Assembly (NCBI GenBank): GCA_964525165.1
Contig: CAZGGG010000005.1
Coordinates: forward strand, 19,886-83,885
DNA: 64,000 bases
Direction of reading: 5' to 3'
Source: JAWLFI01 sp964525165
Lineage (GTDB): Bacteria > Bacteroidota > Bacteroidia > Chitinophagales > Saprospiraceae
Below the pieces are notes generated by a model. That model searched no databases, was not told the DNA's origin, and saw nothing but the letters and a program-made list of their open reading frames with translations. Positions 52,386-61,691 of this stretch are shown piece after piece (within the stretch, counting starts at the first letter, position 1; every line of letters begins with the position of its first letter). Position numbers and translations under genes: made by a program.

Positions 52386-54366
52386 TCAATTCAACTTTCT
52401 TTCCTGATAAAATTGTACAAAAAAATCGAGTGATTCCGGATTTTGCATCGCATCCTTACTAGCGGCGCGTTCTGCCGGAATACCTCTTAATATTTTCTTC
52501 ACCGGAGTTTCCATTTTCTTTCCGCTGATGGTTCTTGGAATATCTTTGACGACAATTACTTCATCCGGAACATGACGAGGTGAATATTGGGTGCGTAACT
52601 CACTACTTATTTGACGAATAAGTTCATCATCCAATGCTTTCCCTTCTTCCAATTGCACAAATAAAGGCATATAATGATCTCCGTTTTCTAGTTCTAAATT
52701 TACAATGAGAGAAGATTTGATGGAAGGTATTTGCTCTACCGCTCTGTAGATTTCAGCTGTGCCTATCCGCACACCCTGACGATTGAGTGTTGCATCAGAA
52801 CGACCTAAAATAACCAAGGTGTTCCGCGGCGTCAAATATACCCAGTCGCCATGCCTCCAAATCCNNNNNNNNNNCTTCAAAGTAGCTGGCTCTATATCTT
52901 TTCTTATCCTTGTCGTTCCAAAAAAAAACAGGCATAGATGGCATAGGTTTCGTAATCACCATCTCTCCTACTTCCTGTTCAACCGCTACCCCTTCATCGT
53001 TATAAGCATAAAGGGAGCAACCTAAAGCACGCCTCTGTATTTCACCGTAATAAACCGGTTCGACCGGACAACCTCCAACAAAAGCAGTGCAGACATCAGT
53101 CCCTCCGCTCATAGAACATAACCAAACCTTATCATGAATATGCTGATACACCCAATCAAACCCTTCCGGAGGCAGAGGAGCTCCGGTACTACCTATCGAT
53201 CTGATACCACTTAAGTCAAATGATTGATTGGGCTCTAAACCTTTCTTCATACAAGCAATAATATAGGGAGCCGACGTTCCAAAGTGATTCATCTTTACTC
53301 GCTCAGCTAATGACCACATTTCATTGAGATCCGGATAGCCTGCTGAGCCATCATATAAAACAATGCTCGCACCCATCAAAAGTGCAGCTTGTGTAAAATT
53401 CCACATCATCCAGCCTGTGGTGGAATACCAGAAAAACCTTTCTCCAAAATGAACATCGTTATGGAAAGCCATATACTTCAAATGCTCCAGCAAAACGCCC
53501 CCATGGCTATGGGTTATCGCTTTAGGCTTCCCTGTGGTTCCGGAAGAATATAACACCCAAATCGGATGTTCAAAATCAACAGGCTGAAAATCGATTTCTT
53601 TCTCTGATCGCTCCATCAGCTCAGACCAGTCTGTTTGAGCAGCATGTGTATCAGGTCCTCCCTCAGTCTCATTCAACCGAATCCACACCAAATGATTGAC
53701 AGAAGAAATACCATCTGCAATTTGAACAACTGTTTTTCGCTTGTCATATAACTTTCCGCCATAGCTGTATCCATCGACCCCAAAAATGACCTTGGGTTCG
53801 ATTTGTTCAAAACGTTCCATAACACTATCCACCCCAAAATCAGGAGAACAGCTAGACCAAACAGCTCCGATAGAATTAGCAGCTAAAAAAGCTATAGTAG
53901 CTTCGGGTATATTCGCGATAAATGCAGCCACAGTATCTCCCCTCTGGACCCCTTGTTCCGAAAGGAAGGCAGCTACCTTCGCTACGGAAGCTTCTAATTC
54001 TGCCCAACTGATAGATGCCAGTTCTCTTTGCTCCGTCGCATGAATAATAGCAGGATGTTCTTCATTTGCATGACGAAAAATATGCTCTGCATAATTGAGC
54101 GTCCCTCCTTCAAACCAATGCTGCTCAGGCATCGGCAGTTCATTCAACACTCTTCTGGGTTTTTGATAAAATTTGATGCTGAAATAATCCGCTACCACTT
54201 GCCAAAAATCCTCCATATGATCCACAGACCACTGCCATAATTGGTCATAATGGTCAAATTTTAATCCCTGAGAACGATCCAGCCAATCCATGAAATGATG
54301 GATATGACTGTTTTGAATCATATCTCTAGAGGGCTGCCATAAAATTTTAGGATGCTCTTGTATCAT
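52386..54366 (-). CDS. Acetoacetyl-CoA synthetase, interrupted by an assembly gap
   Basis: Activates acetoacetate (or a related short acid) with ATP and CoA. The about 660-residue acyl-adenylate enzyme has the signature YSSGTTGKPKAITHSHGG, GWMMWN, TGAPLPPEGFDWVY and, near the C-terminus, GRSDATLNRQGVRIGTAEIYRAVE. These match acetoacetyl-CoA synthetase better than acetyl-CoA synthetase. Ten N at 52865-52874 split the gene. The flanks are in frame only if the true gap is a multiple of three; comparison with the family pattern (x-Y-P-G before WRHGDW) suggests 9 nt. The C-terminal Lys is in SGKKMETPVKKIL. Confidence 0.88.
52865..52874. other. Assembly gap inside the acetoacetyl-CoA synthetase gene
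   Basis: Ten N within the coding sequence. The flanks demand a length divisible by three, so the run is a placeholder; 9 nt is inferred from the conserved motif that is interrupted. Confidence 0.97.
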
Positions 54367-54458
54367 ATCGATTTTGGTTTCAATGCCATGTTCATTTGTA
54401 AAATGACTTCTCGTGTGAAAAAATATATATATTTTCAGACTTCCAAGAAAAAGGGACT

Positions 54459-55922
54459 ATGAAGAAAATTTTAGTAGCAAATAGAGGAGAAATTGCGCTG
54501 CGTGTGATGCGAACCGCACATAAGATGGGCATTTCCACCGTAGCGATCTATAGCGAAGCAGACCGCGAGGCTCCGTTCGTCACTTTCGCCCATGAAGCTT
54601 ACTGTGTGGGCCCTCCCCCATCCTCCGAGTCCTACCTTCAAATGGAAAAAATCATTCAAATTGCAAAGGGTTCCGGTGTAGATGGCATCCATCCAGGTTA
54701 TGGCTTCTTAAGTGAAAATGCAGATTTCGCACAGATGGTAAGCGATGCAGGGATTACCTTTATTGGGCCTAAACCTGAATCTATCAGGGTAATGGGAAGC
54801 AAACTAGCTGCGAAAAATGCTGTCAAGGACTTTGGCACGCCCTTGGTCCCCGGAACAGATGAAGCGATTGAGGATCCGGAAGAGGCAAAAACAATCGCAA
54901 AACAAATAGGATTTCCGATTCTCATCAAAGCTTCTGCCGGTGGAGGTGGAAAAGGAATGCGTATCGTACGAAATGAAAACGAGCTGGAAAGTCAAATGGA
55001 TCGCGCCATCTCAGAGGCAAAAACTTCTTTTGGGGATGGGTCGGTCTTTATCGAAAAATTTGTCGATTCCCCACGGCATATCGAGATACAAATTTTAGCG
55101 GATACCCATGGAAATGTGATTCACTTGTTTGAGCGAGAGTGTTCCATTCAAAGAAGACACCAAAAAGTAGTCGAGGAGGCCCCTTCATCAAAAATTGATG
55201 AGGTAACTAGAAAAGCGATGGGAGAAGCTGCCATTAATGCAGCAAAAGCATGTGATTACGTTGGTGCCGGAACGGTAGAGTTTTTGGCCGACGCAGATAA
55301 TAACTTCTATTTTCTGGAAATGAACACCCGCTTACAAGTCGAGCATCCTGTTACAGAAATGATCACCGGGGTTGATTTGGTGGAACAACAAATTAGGGTC
55401 GCACGTGGAGAACAATTAAGTATCCGGCAAGAAGACCTCTCTATTCATGGCCATGCCATTGAATTGAGGGTCTACGCTGAGGATGCATATGAAAATTTCA
55501 TGCCTTCCATTGGACCGCTCAATACTTATCGTCCCCCCATCGGAGAAGGAATACGGGTAGATGATGGTTTTGAAGAAGGAATGAATGTTCCTATTTATTA
55601 CGATCCCATGATTTCTAAACTCTCTGTTCATGCTGAGAATCGAAACAAAGCAATTGCCAAAATGAGTAGCGCCATTGAAAACTACCAAATTGAAGGTATT
55701 CAGACGACACTCGATTTTGGACACTATGTAATGAATCATCCAGAATTCATCAGCGGTCATTATGATACTCAATTTGTGGATCGATTCTTCAGTGCTGATC
55801 AATTAGATGAGCATCTCAGACCGGAAATGGAAGTGGCAGCCATAGCAGGACTGAAGTTGTTGGAGAGAGCGTGGAATAGAGTTAAGCCCATCCAAACGGA
55901 CACTGAAAACTACTGGTCTTAA
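54459..55922 (+). CDS. accC: Acetyl-CoA carboxylase biotin carboxylase-type subunit
   Basis: ATP-dependent carboxylation of biotin, the first half-reaction of acyl-CoA carboxylases. The 487-residue protein has the three expected parts. The N-terminal domain is LVANRGEIALRVMRTA; the ATP-grasp has KASAGGGGKGMRIV (about residues 158-171) and FIEKF..RHIEIQI; the lid has ECSIQRRHQKVVEEAP (about 227-242) and FLEMNTRLQVEHPVTE (about 287-302). No biotinyl domain follows. It is 99% likely to be a biotin carboxylase, but whether it serves acetyl- or propionyl-CoA carboxylase cannot be read; the carboxyltransferase at 27214 is a possible partner. Confidence 0.93.
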   Translation: MKKILVANRGEIALRVMRTAHKMGISTVAIYSEADREAPFVTFAHEAYCVGPPPSSESYLQMEKIIQIAKGSGVDGIHPGYGFLSENADFAQMVSDAGITFIGPKPESIRVMGSKLAAKNAVKDFGTPLVPGTDEAIEDPEEAKTIAKQIGFPILIKASAGGGGKGMRIVRNENELESQMDRAISEAKTSFGDGSVFIEKFVDSPRHIEIQILADTHGNVIHLFERECSIQRRHQKVVEEAPSSKIDEVTRKAMGEAAINAAKACDYVGAGTVEFLADADNNFYFLEMNTRLQVEHPVTEMITGVDLVEQQIRVARGEQLSIRQEDLSIHGHAIELRVYAEDAYENFMPSIGPLNTYRPPIGEGIRVDDGFEEGMNVPIYYDPMISKLSVHAENRNKAIAKMSSAIENYQIEGIQTTLDFGHYVMNHPEFISGHYDTQFVDRFFSADQLDEHLRPEMEVAAIAGLKLLERAWNRVKPIQTDTENYWS

Positions 55923-55923
55923 A

Positions 55924-56757
55924 CTATACCTGGGGTTCTTTCTCCTGTAGCCGAAGTTGCATGGACAATACACGAATCAACTCTGATTGTTGACTCAGCA
56001 TCTGCTTGAGTTCATCCATATCCCCTTCATCGCGTTCTTGGTATTTTTTGGCATGATCGAAGGAAGAGAGCTTGTATTTAACATGCCAAATTTCCTTGAC
56101 GTCGTTTAGATGTACTTCGTATGGCTCAAACTCAGGATTATCAGAATGCAAGACCAAGAAAGGTGGTTTTCTGGATATCACCCTTTTCAGAAGTATATCA
56201 TCTCGGGTCACGATAATATATACGTTCCCGTTATAGATAGAGGTTCTCCACATGGTAGGCTCCACGAAACTACAAATCACCCGATCTTGCTCATAAAAAG
56301 AAGGTTCCATACTTTCTCCTTCCACATCAAAAGATCGAAAAGTTCCCGTCCTAAATCGATAATCCGGTAAACTATAAGAAGGCAACTCACCAATAAATTC
56401 CGGATTCCTGCTTTCACTCGCATAACCCGCTTGTGCCGGCACCGGAACGTGGACTATTCTTTCATTTTCATGTGCATCCGTCACAATCGGAAGCACTCTC
56501 AACTGATTTTCCTTCGCCTCAGGGCTCATAATCATATCTCCCTTCCCGAGAAAGATAAAATCAGCATTGATGTCATAAGATTTTATCGCATCTGCGAGCA
56601 AATCGATGGTCACACAACGTCTGCCATTGCGCATATCCGACAAATTCTGAGGCGTGAAGTTCAGGTCACGAGCAAATTGGCGGTAAGATTTTATCTTACC
56701 GGAATCTTTTAAGTGTTCTAAACACTCGATGAATCTTTTTGTCACTTGATTGCTCAC
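55924..56757 (-). CDS. XRE/S24-family repressor
   Basis: The 277-residue protein has an N-terminal helix-turn-helix (about residues 8-60, with YRQFARDLNFTPQNLSDMRNG) and a LexA/S24 peptidase domain. The peptidase has Ser149 (VEGESMEPSF) and Lys191 (ILLKRVIS), both intact. Ala110-Gly111 in VPAQAGYAS fits a self-cleavage site. The C-terminus ends in a short coiled coil. The start is GTG at 56757 (a second GTG at 56745 is possible). The promoter and a 30-bp inverted repeat lie immediately upstream, so it probably represses itself. No phage genes surround it. Confidence 0.88.
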   Translation of the reverse strand: MSNQVTKRFIECLEHLKDSGKIKSYRQFARDLNFTPQNLSDMRNGRRCVTIDLLADAIKSYDINADFIFLGKGDMIMSPEAKENQLRVLPIVTDAHENERIVHVPVPAQAGYASESRNPEFIGELPSYSLPDYRFRTGTFRSFDVEGESMEPSFYEQDRVICSFVEPTMWRTSIYNGNVYIIVTRDDILLKRVISRKPPFLVLHSDNPEFEPYEVHLNDVKEIWHVKYKLSSFDHAKKYQERDEGDMDELKQMLSQQSELIRVLSMQLRLQEKEPQV

Positions 56758-56759
56758 AA

Positions 56760-56793
56760 GTACAAATATAAAATAATTTTAATATGTACCAAA
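56760..56793 (-). promoter_or_regulatory. Promoter and overlapping 30-bp inverted repeat of the S24 repressor
   Basis: On the minus strand TTTG (plus 56790-56793), a 19-nt spacer and TATATTTG (plus 56763-56770) are an exact TTTG-N19-TAnnTTTG promoter. An imperfect inverted repeat with outer arms GTACA (56760-56764) and TGTAC (56785-56789), continuing inward with a one-base bulge, covers the spacer and -7 box. Transcription would begin at or within a few bases of the GTG, giving a leaderless or nearly leaderless message. This is the best promoter/operator in the window. Confidence 0.7.
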
Positions 56794-56808
56794 TGTCTGT
56801 TGTGACTA

Positions 56809-57570
56809 TTATATCCCTTCAGCAATTTTTACCAATTGAGTAAAATCTTCTGCTTTCAGGCTAGCGCCACCGATTAAACCTCCATCGATATCTTCACAAC
56901 TCAACAATTCCTTTGCATTAGCGGGCTTCATACTTCCGCCATATAGGATCGGGACCTTATGGGCGATAGATCCAAAGCGCTCTTTGAGTATGGATCTCAA
57001 TCGATAGTGCATTTCTTGTGCTTGCTCAGGCGTTGCCGTTTTTCCGGTACCAATTGCCCAGATGGGTTCATAAGCAATTACCGAATTTTGTATATCCTCT
57101 TCACTAAATCCTTCTGTCGCTTCATTGAGTTCACCTATCACATGTTCAAAATGTTTTCCGGCCTCTCTGACTTCCAAGGATTCACCAATACAAATAATAG
57201 GAGTCAAATGATGACTCAAACAATATTTTGCCTTACGGCAAATAAATGAATTGGTCTCTGAAAAGTAGGCTCTCCGCTCTGAGTGTCCGACAATGACATG
57301 ACTGACACCACAATTCTTAAGCATTGGTCCGGAGACTTCGCCTGTAAAAGCTCCATTGTCTTCCGGATAAATATTTTGAGCGCCCAGGTGGATGGTTTTA
57401 TGACCTTCCAACATGGAATCAATCTTATCTAACATGGGAAAAGGAGGATGTATGATAACGCTCGTCTGTTTTGCTTCAGGCATGGCATTTAAAATACCCT
57501 CAACTAATGATTGAGCACTATCACCATCTAAATTCATTTTCCAATTTCCGGCAATAATCTTTGACTTCAT
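56809..57570 (-). CDS. tpiA: Triose-phosphate isomerase
   Basis: Interconverts dihydroxyacetone phosphate and glyceraldehyde 3-phosphate. The 253-residue TIM barrel has Lys in AGNWKMN (residue 11), catalytic His in VIVGHSERR (about residues 93-101), catalytic Glu in AYEPIWAIGTGKTAT (about 165-179; this spans the flexible loop) and the phosphate-binding YGGSMKPANA near 211-220. Normal length. It is transcribed toward the S24 repressor, 51 nt away. Confidence 0.97.
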   Translation of the reverse strand: MKSKIIAGNWKMNLDGDSAQSLVEGILNAMPEAKQTSVIIHPPFPMLDKIDSMLEGHKTIHLGAQNIYPEDNGAFTGEVSGPMLKNCGVSHVIVGHSERRAYFSETNSFICRKAKYCLSHHLTPIICIGESLEVREAGKHFEHVIGELNEATEGFSEEDIQNSVIAYEPIWAIGTGKTATPEQAQEMHYRLRSILKERFGSIAHKVPILYGGSMKPANAKELLSCEDIDGGLIGGASLKAEDFTQLVKIAEGI

Positions 57571-57636
57571 GGTGAGTACTGTTTTCTTAGAAGCTTAAGT
57601 TAAGACATTTTGCATCTTTGCCCTTAAAAAAAAGAG

Positions 57637-59478
57637 ATGAGATTCCTTGTCGCCACACTTCTATTTGGATTGTTGCACTTCGTCTTAAAGGGCCAGGACA
57701 CCCTAGCTACCTTACCCCTTAGTACAATCAGCGCCAATCGTATCCAAGATAAAGTTCAAGAATCAGCCAAGAGTATTCAGATCATTGATCGGGAACAGAT
57801 TTCCCAGCTTCCGGTTCAATCCATACAAGAAGCCCTGCAATACGCTGCCGGCTTGCAATTGAGACCCCGGTCCCTACCCCATGTCCAAACAGATATCAGT
57901 ATACGGGGAGGAGGCTTTGATCAGGTTTTGATTTTGATTGATGGTGTAAAATTAAACGATGCACAAACAGGGCATCATGCGATGAACATTCCCATCCCTT
58001 TGGAAGCGGTAGAACGGATTGAGATTATTAAAGGTCCTTCTGCCCGCATTTTCGGCCCCAATGCTTATAGCGGAGCCATCAACATTATTACGCGAACAGT
58101 AGACGAAGCTGTATCTGTATTGGGTATTTATGGGGGATCCTACAATTCACTAGGCGGACATTTCTATCATGCAGAAAAAAACAAAAAGTGGAATCACCAA
58201 TTCAGTGTGAGAAGAGATTACAGCGATGGATTCAGAGACAACACAGATTATGATATCGCACATTATTATTATAAAGCTTCTTATCAGCAAGAAAGACATC
58301 GCTACACTTTCCAATCAGGCTTCAGCAGCCGCGATTTTGGCGCCAATGGCTTTTATGCTGGACTTCAATTTACCGATCAATATGAAGAAATTCAGACTTC
58401 CTTCGCTGCCCTTCAGCATCAATACGATGGAAAAAATTCTGTCATACGCACGCAAGCTTATTGGAGGAGGAATCAGGATAAGTATCTGTTCTTGAGGAGT
58501 GACCCCAATTTCTATCGCAATTTCCACCTGGGAAATAATATCGGTATAGAAAGTCACGCAACTTTTCAAAATAGATTAGGAACCTCCGCTTTGGGGCTAG
58601 ACATCAGAACAGAAATACTAAGAAGTAACCTGCTGGGCAACAGAGAGCGATTGGCAACAGCTTTATATGCAGAACATCAATTTCAATTTTGGAACGATCG
58701 TCTGACATTGAGTCCTGGAGCACTTTTCAATCACTACAGCGACCATGGCTTCAACTTACTTCCCGGCATTGAGTCTGCGTTCAGGCTAAGCCCAGCCTTT
58801 ACAATGTATGCTTCTGCAGGAAAAACATTCAGAGTCCCCACTTATACAGATTTATATTACATCAGTTCGGCTGAAGAAGGAAACCCTGAACTCAAGGCAG
58901 AGACTGCTTTTAGTCTGGATGCCGGAATTCGTTTTAGTCAAAACGGCTTCTATCTTCAGGCAGCGATATTTCAGAGAAACAATAGCGACTTGATCGATTG
59001 GAGTTACATTACAACGGATAGCATTTGGAGAGCCAGCAATATTCAGAACGTATTATTCCAAGGATTCGAATTAGATCTTAAATATCGTTTTCAAGTCCGA
59101 AATCATTGGGTTGATCTTAAACAAATACAAGCCCAATATACCTACATTGATGGCGATTTTCAGACTCAAACGCAGCAGCTTTCTAGATATACCCTTAATC
59201 ACCTAAGGCATCAACTAACCGCCACAATAACCACCCTTATAGCATCCCGACTTCGTTTTCAAATTGCCTATCGAGCCGCAGTTCCATTTCAAAATCTTAA
59301 TGACGCTCAGTTTCAATTGGAGACTTTTAACTTATTAGATTTGACGATAAAGTATCCTATTGCAGCATTAGAGATTCAGTTGGAAATAATCAATACGTTT
59401 AATGAAGCTTACACCGGTGCTAATTTGATTCCCTTGCCCGGAAGAATGATAAGACTTGGATTAGCCTATACCTTCTGA
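57637..59478 (+). CDS. TonB-dependent receptor (BtuB-like, vitamin or siderophore type)
   Basis: Outer-membrane active transporter of 613 residues. The signal peptide ends near residue 20. The plug domain (about 40-150) has IQIIDREQISQLPVQSI, then LILIDGVKLNDA and VERIEIIKGPSARIFGPNAYSGAINII. A 22-strand barrel follows to the C-terminal TF, the Phe end. No N-terminal carboxypeptidase-like domain is present, so it is not a SusC-type receptor. The plug resembles BtuB-like members; substrate unknown. A one-mismatch -7 box (CATCTTTG) lies at 57613. Confidence 0.92.
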   Translation: MRFLVATLLFGLLHFVLKGQDTLATLPLSTISANRIQDKVQESAKSIQIIDREQISQLPVQSIQEALQYAAGLQLRPRSLPHVQTDISIRGGGFDQVLILIDGVKLNDAQTGHHAMNIPIPLEAVERIEIIKGPSARIFGPNAYSGAINIITRTVDEAVSVLGIYGGSYNSLGGHFYHAEKNKKWNHQFSVRRDYSDGFRDNTDYDIAHYYYKASYQQERHRYTFQSGFSSRDFGANGFYAGLQFTDQYEEIQTSFAALQHQYDGKNSVIRTQAYWRRNQDKYLFLRSDPNFYRNFHLGNNIGIESHATFQNRLGTSALGLDIRTEILRSNLLGNRERLATALYAEHQFQFWNDRLTLSPGALFNHYSDHGFNLLPGIESAFRLSPAFTMYASAGKTFRVPTYTDLYYISSAEEGNPELKAETAFSLDAGIRFSQNGFYLQAAIFQRNNSDLIDWSYITTDSIWRASNIQNVLFQGFELDLKYRFQVRNHWVDLKQIQAQYTYIDGDFQTQTQQLSRYTLNHLRHQLTATITTLIASRLRFQIAYRAAVPFQNLNDAQFQLETFNLLDLTIKYPIAALEIQLEIINTFNEAYTGANLIPLPGRMIRLGLAYTF

Positions 59479-59547
59479 TCCTTGATGAAAAATTGATCCG
59501 CATCAATAGGATATTTGGCGCATTTCTTGTTTCTTTTATTGCAAATA

Positions 59548-61659
59548 ATGAAATTCATGATACCGAAAGAATTACCGTATATACATAGGGATATTAGCTG
59601 GCTCGACTTTAATTACCGGGTGTTACAAGAAGCGAAAGATCCTTCCGTACCCCTTTTTGAAAGGTTAAAATTCCTGGCCATCTACTCCAATAACTTGGAT
59701 GAATTCTTTAGGGTTAGAGTTGCGAATCACAGAAACCTGGTCAGAGTGGGAAAGAAAACGAAAAGCCAGCTTTTCGAAGACCCCAAAGAGATTTTGCAAC
59801 AAATTGTGCAGATCGTAGACCAGCAGCAACTTGAATATTCACAAATTTTTACCGACCAGATCATTCCTGAACTCAGACAGCATAATATTTATCTAAAGAG
59901 TTCTGATGAGTTGGATGAAACTCAATTAGCCTTCATTGAAGCATACTTTAATGATCACCTTTTACCTTTTGTCCAACCGGTTCTGCTCATAAAAGATAAG
60001 GTTCGCCCTTTTTTGAATAATGCAGCCCTTTATCTGGCTATCCGCTTAATTGACAAAGGAGAAAAAAGAAATAAAAAGCTGAATGCAATTGTCAAAATCC
60101 CTTCTGATCAATTGGATCGCTTTATTCATCTGCCTTCCTACAGTGATGCAAGAGAAATCATCATGCTGGATGATGTAGTACGCTATGCCATCAAATTCAT
60201 CTTTCCCGGATACGAGGTAGAAAACTCTTTTTCGATTAAACTCACCAGAGATGCTGAATTATATATAGATGACGAATATTCAGGTGATTTATTGACAAAG
60301 ATCAAAGATTCTCTAAATAAAAGAAATGTGGGTCCGGCTTCCAGACTTGTATACGACCGTGAAATGCCCAAAAAGATGTTGGAGTTTTTAATGGAAGTAT
60401 TTGAGTTGGAGTCTGAAGATTTACTGCAGGAAGGACGCTACCACAATAATTTTGATTTTTTTAGATTTCCTGATTTTGGGATGTCTCATCTGAAGAACAC
60501 TCCATTCCCCTCTATTCCCTATCCACAATTGGAAGAAGTGAGTGATTTCTGGGATGCCATTCGAAAGAAGGATCAATTAGTGCACCCTCCTTACCAAAGC
60601 TATGAAAGTGTCATCCGCTTTTTTGAAGAAGCTGCGAAAGACCCTGCTGTTACTCATATCAAAATAGTTCAATATCGGGTTGCCAGAAAATCGAGAATCA
60701 TGAACGCTTTGATGGATGCAGTGAAAGCCGGAAAGCAAGTAAGTGTATTCATAGAGGTAAAAGCTCGATTCGATGAGGAAGCAAACCTTAAGTGGGGTGA
60801 AAAACTAGAAAAAACTGGCATTAATGTGCATTATTCATTTCCTGGTTTGAAAGTACATTCGAAATTGGCCATCGTTCGCCGACAGGAAGAAAAAGGGCCT
60901 AAATTATACACCTATCTCAGTACGGGTAACTTCCATGAAGAAACAGCTAAAGTATACTGCGACTTAGGCTTATTTACAGCTGATCCCCGCTTAACCAAGG
61001 AAATTGCCCGGGTATTTTCATTTTTAGAGACCGTGCAAATCCCTCAACAGCAATTCAATCATCTATTAGTCGGACAGTTTCAACTGAGACCGAAACTGGA
61101 AGAACTGATCAATTTTGAAATCAAACAAGCACAAAAAGGCAAGCCTGCTAAGATGATTATCAAGCTGAATAGCCTTCAGGACGAGCGAATGATTAAAAAG
61201 CTATATGAAGCAAGTCAAGCAGGCGTGACTATTCAATTAATTATTCGAGGTATCTGCTCATTGGTACCCGGAGTGCCGGGCATTAGTGACAACATTGAAG
61301 CGATTTCTATCGTAGATCGTTTCCTGGAGCATGCCAGAATCTATTACTTCCATCATGGCGGAGAAGAAAAAATATATTTGTCATCCGCAGATTGGATGGT
61401 GAGAAATTTGAGTTATAGAATCGAAACCACCTTTCCCATTTATGATCCGGATATCCGTAAAGAAATCATGGACGTTATTCATATCCAATTAACCGATAAC
61501 GTCAAAGCGAGGATCATAGATCAGGACCATACCAATACATACAAAAGGGATAGTTCAGATTTAGCGATTCGATCTCAATATGAAACTTACTATTATTACA
61601 AAAGAAGATTGGACCAATTCTACCACCGCCTCGAGGAGGATGGAGGGGAGTCCATATAA
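59548..61659 (+). CDS. ppk1: Polyphosphate kinase 1
   Basis: Reversibly polymerises the gamma-phosphate of ATP into polyphosphate. From the ATG at 59548 the protein is 703 residues; an in-frame TTG at 59515 would add 11 hydrophobic residues not seen in the family. The autophosphorylated His is residue 437 in LKVHSKLAIVRR, followed by YLSTGNFHEETAKVYCDLGLFTAD. The second phospholipase D-like half has YLSSADWMVRNLSYRIE near residue 610. The N-terminus YIHRDISWLDFNYRVLQEA is also typical. It lies downstream of the TonB receptor, likely with its own promoter. Confidence 0.95.
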   Translation: MKFMIPKELPYIHRDISWLDFNYRVLQEAKDPSVPLFERLKFLAIYSNNLDEFFRVRVANHRNLVRVGKKTKSQLFEDPKEILQQIVQIVDQQQLEYSQIFTDQIIPELRQHNIYLKSSDELDETQLAFIEAYFNDHLLPFVQPVLLIKDKVRPFLNNAALYLAIRLIDKGEKRNKKLNAIVKIPSDQLDRFIHLPSYSDAREIIMLDDVVRYAIKFIFPGYEVENSFSIKLTRDAELYIDDEYSGDLLTKIKDSLNKRNVGPASRLVYDREMPKKMLEFLMEVFELESEDLLQEGRYHNNFDFFRFPDFGMSHLKNTPFPSIPYPQLEEVSDFWDAIRKKDQLVHPPYQSYESVIRFFEEAAKDPAVTHIKIVQYRVARKSRIMNALMDAVKAGKQVSVFIEVKARFDEEANLKWGEKLEKTGINVHYSFPGLKVHSKLAIVRRQEEKGPKLYTYLSTGNFHEETAKVYCDLGLFTADPRLTKEIARVFSFLETVQIPQQQFNHLLVGQFQLRPKLEELINFEIKQAQKGKPAKMIIKLNSLQDERMIKKLYEASQAGVTIQLIIRGICSLVPGVPGISDNIEAISIVDRFLEHARIYYFHHGGEEKIYLSSADWMVRNLSYRIETTFPIYDPDIRKEIMDVIHIQLTDNVKARIIDQDHTNTYKRDSSDLAIRSQYETYYYYKRRLDQFYHRLEEDGGESI

Positions 61660-61691
61660 GTTTGTAATATTGTAAGTCAAACCAGCTAGAC

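Noticed and set aside
52386..54366. Frameshifted or split acyl-CoA synthetase
   Set aside because: The break coincides with ten N; both halves match one continuous acetoacetyl-CoA synthetase.
55924..56757. Prophage remnant marked by the S24 repressor
   Set aside because: Neighbours are accC and tpiA; no integrase, structural or lysis genes are seen.
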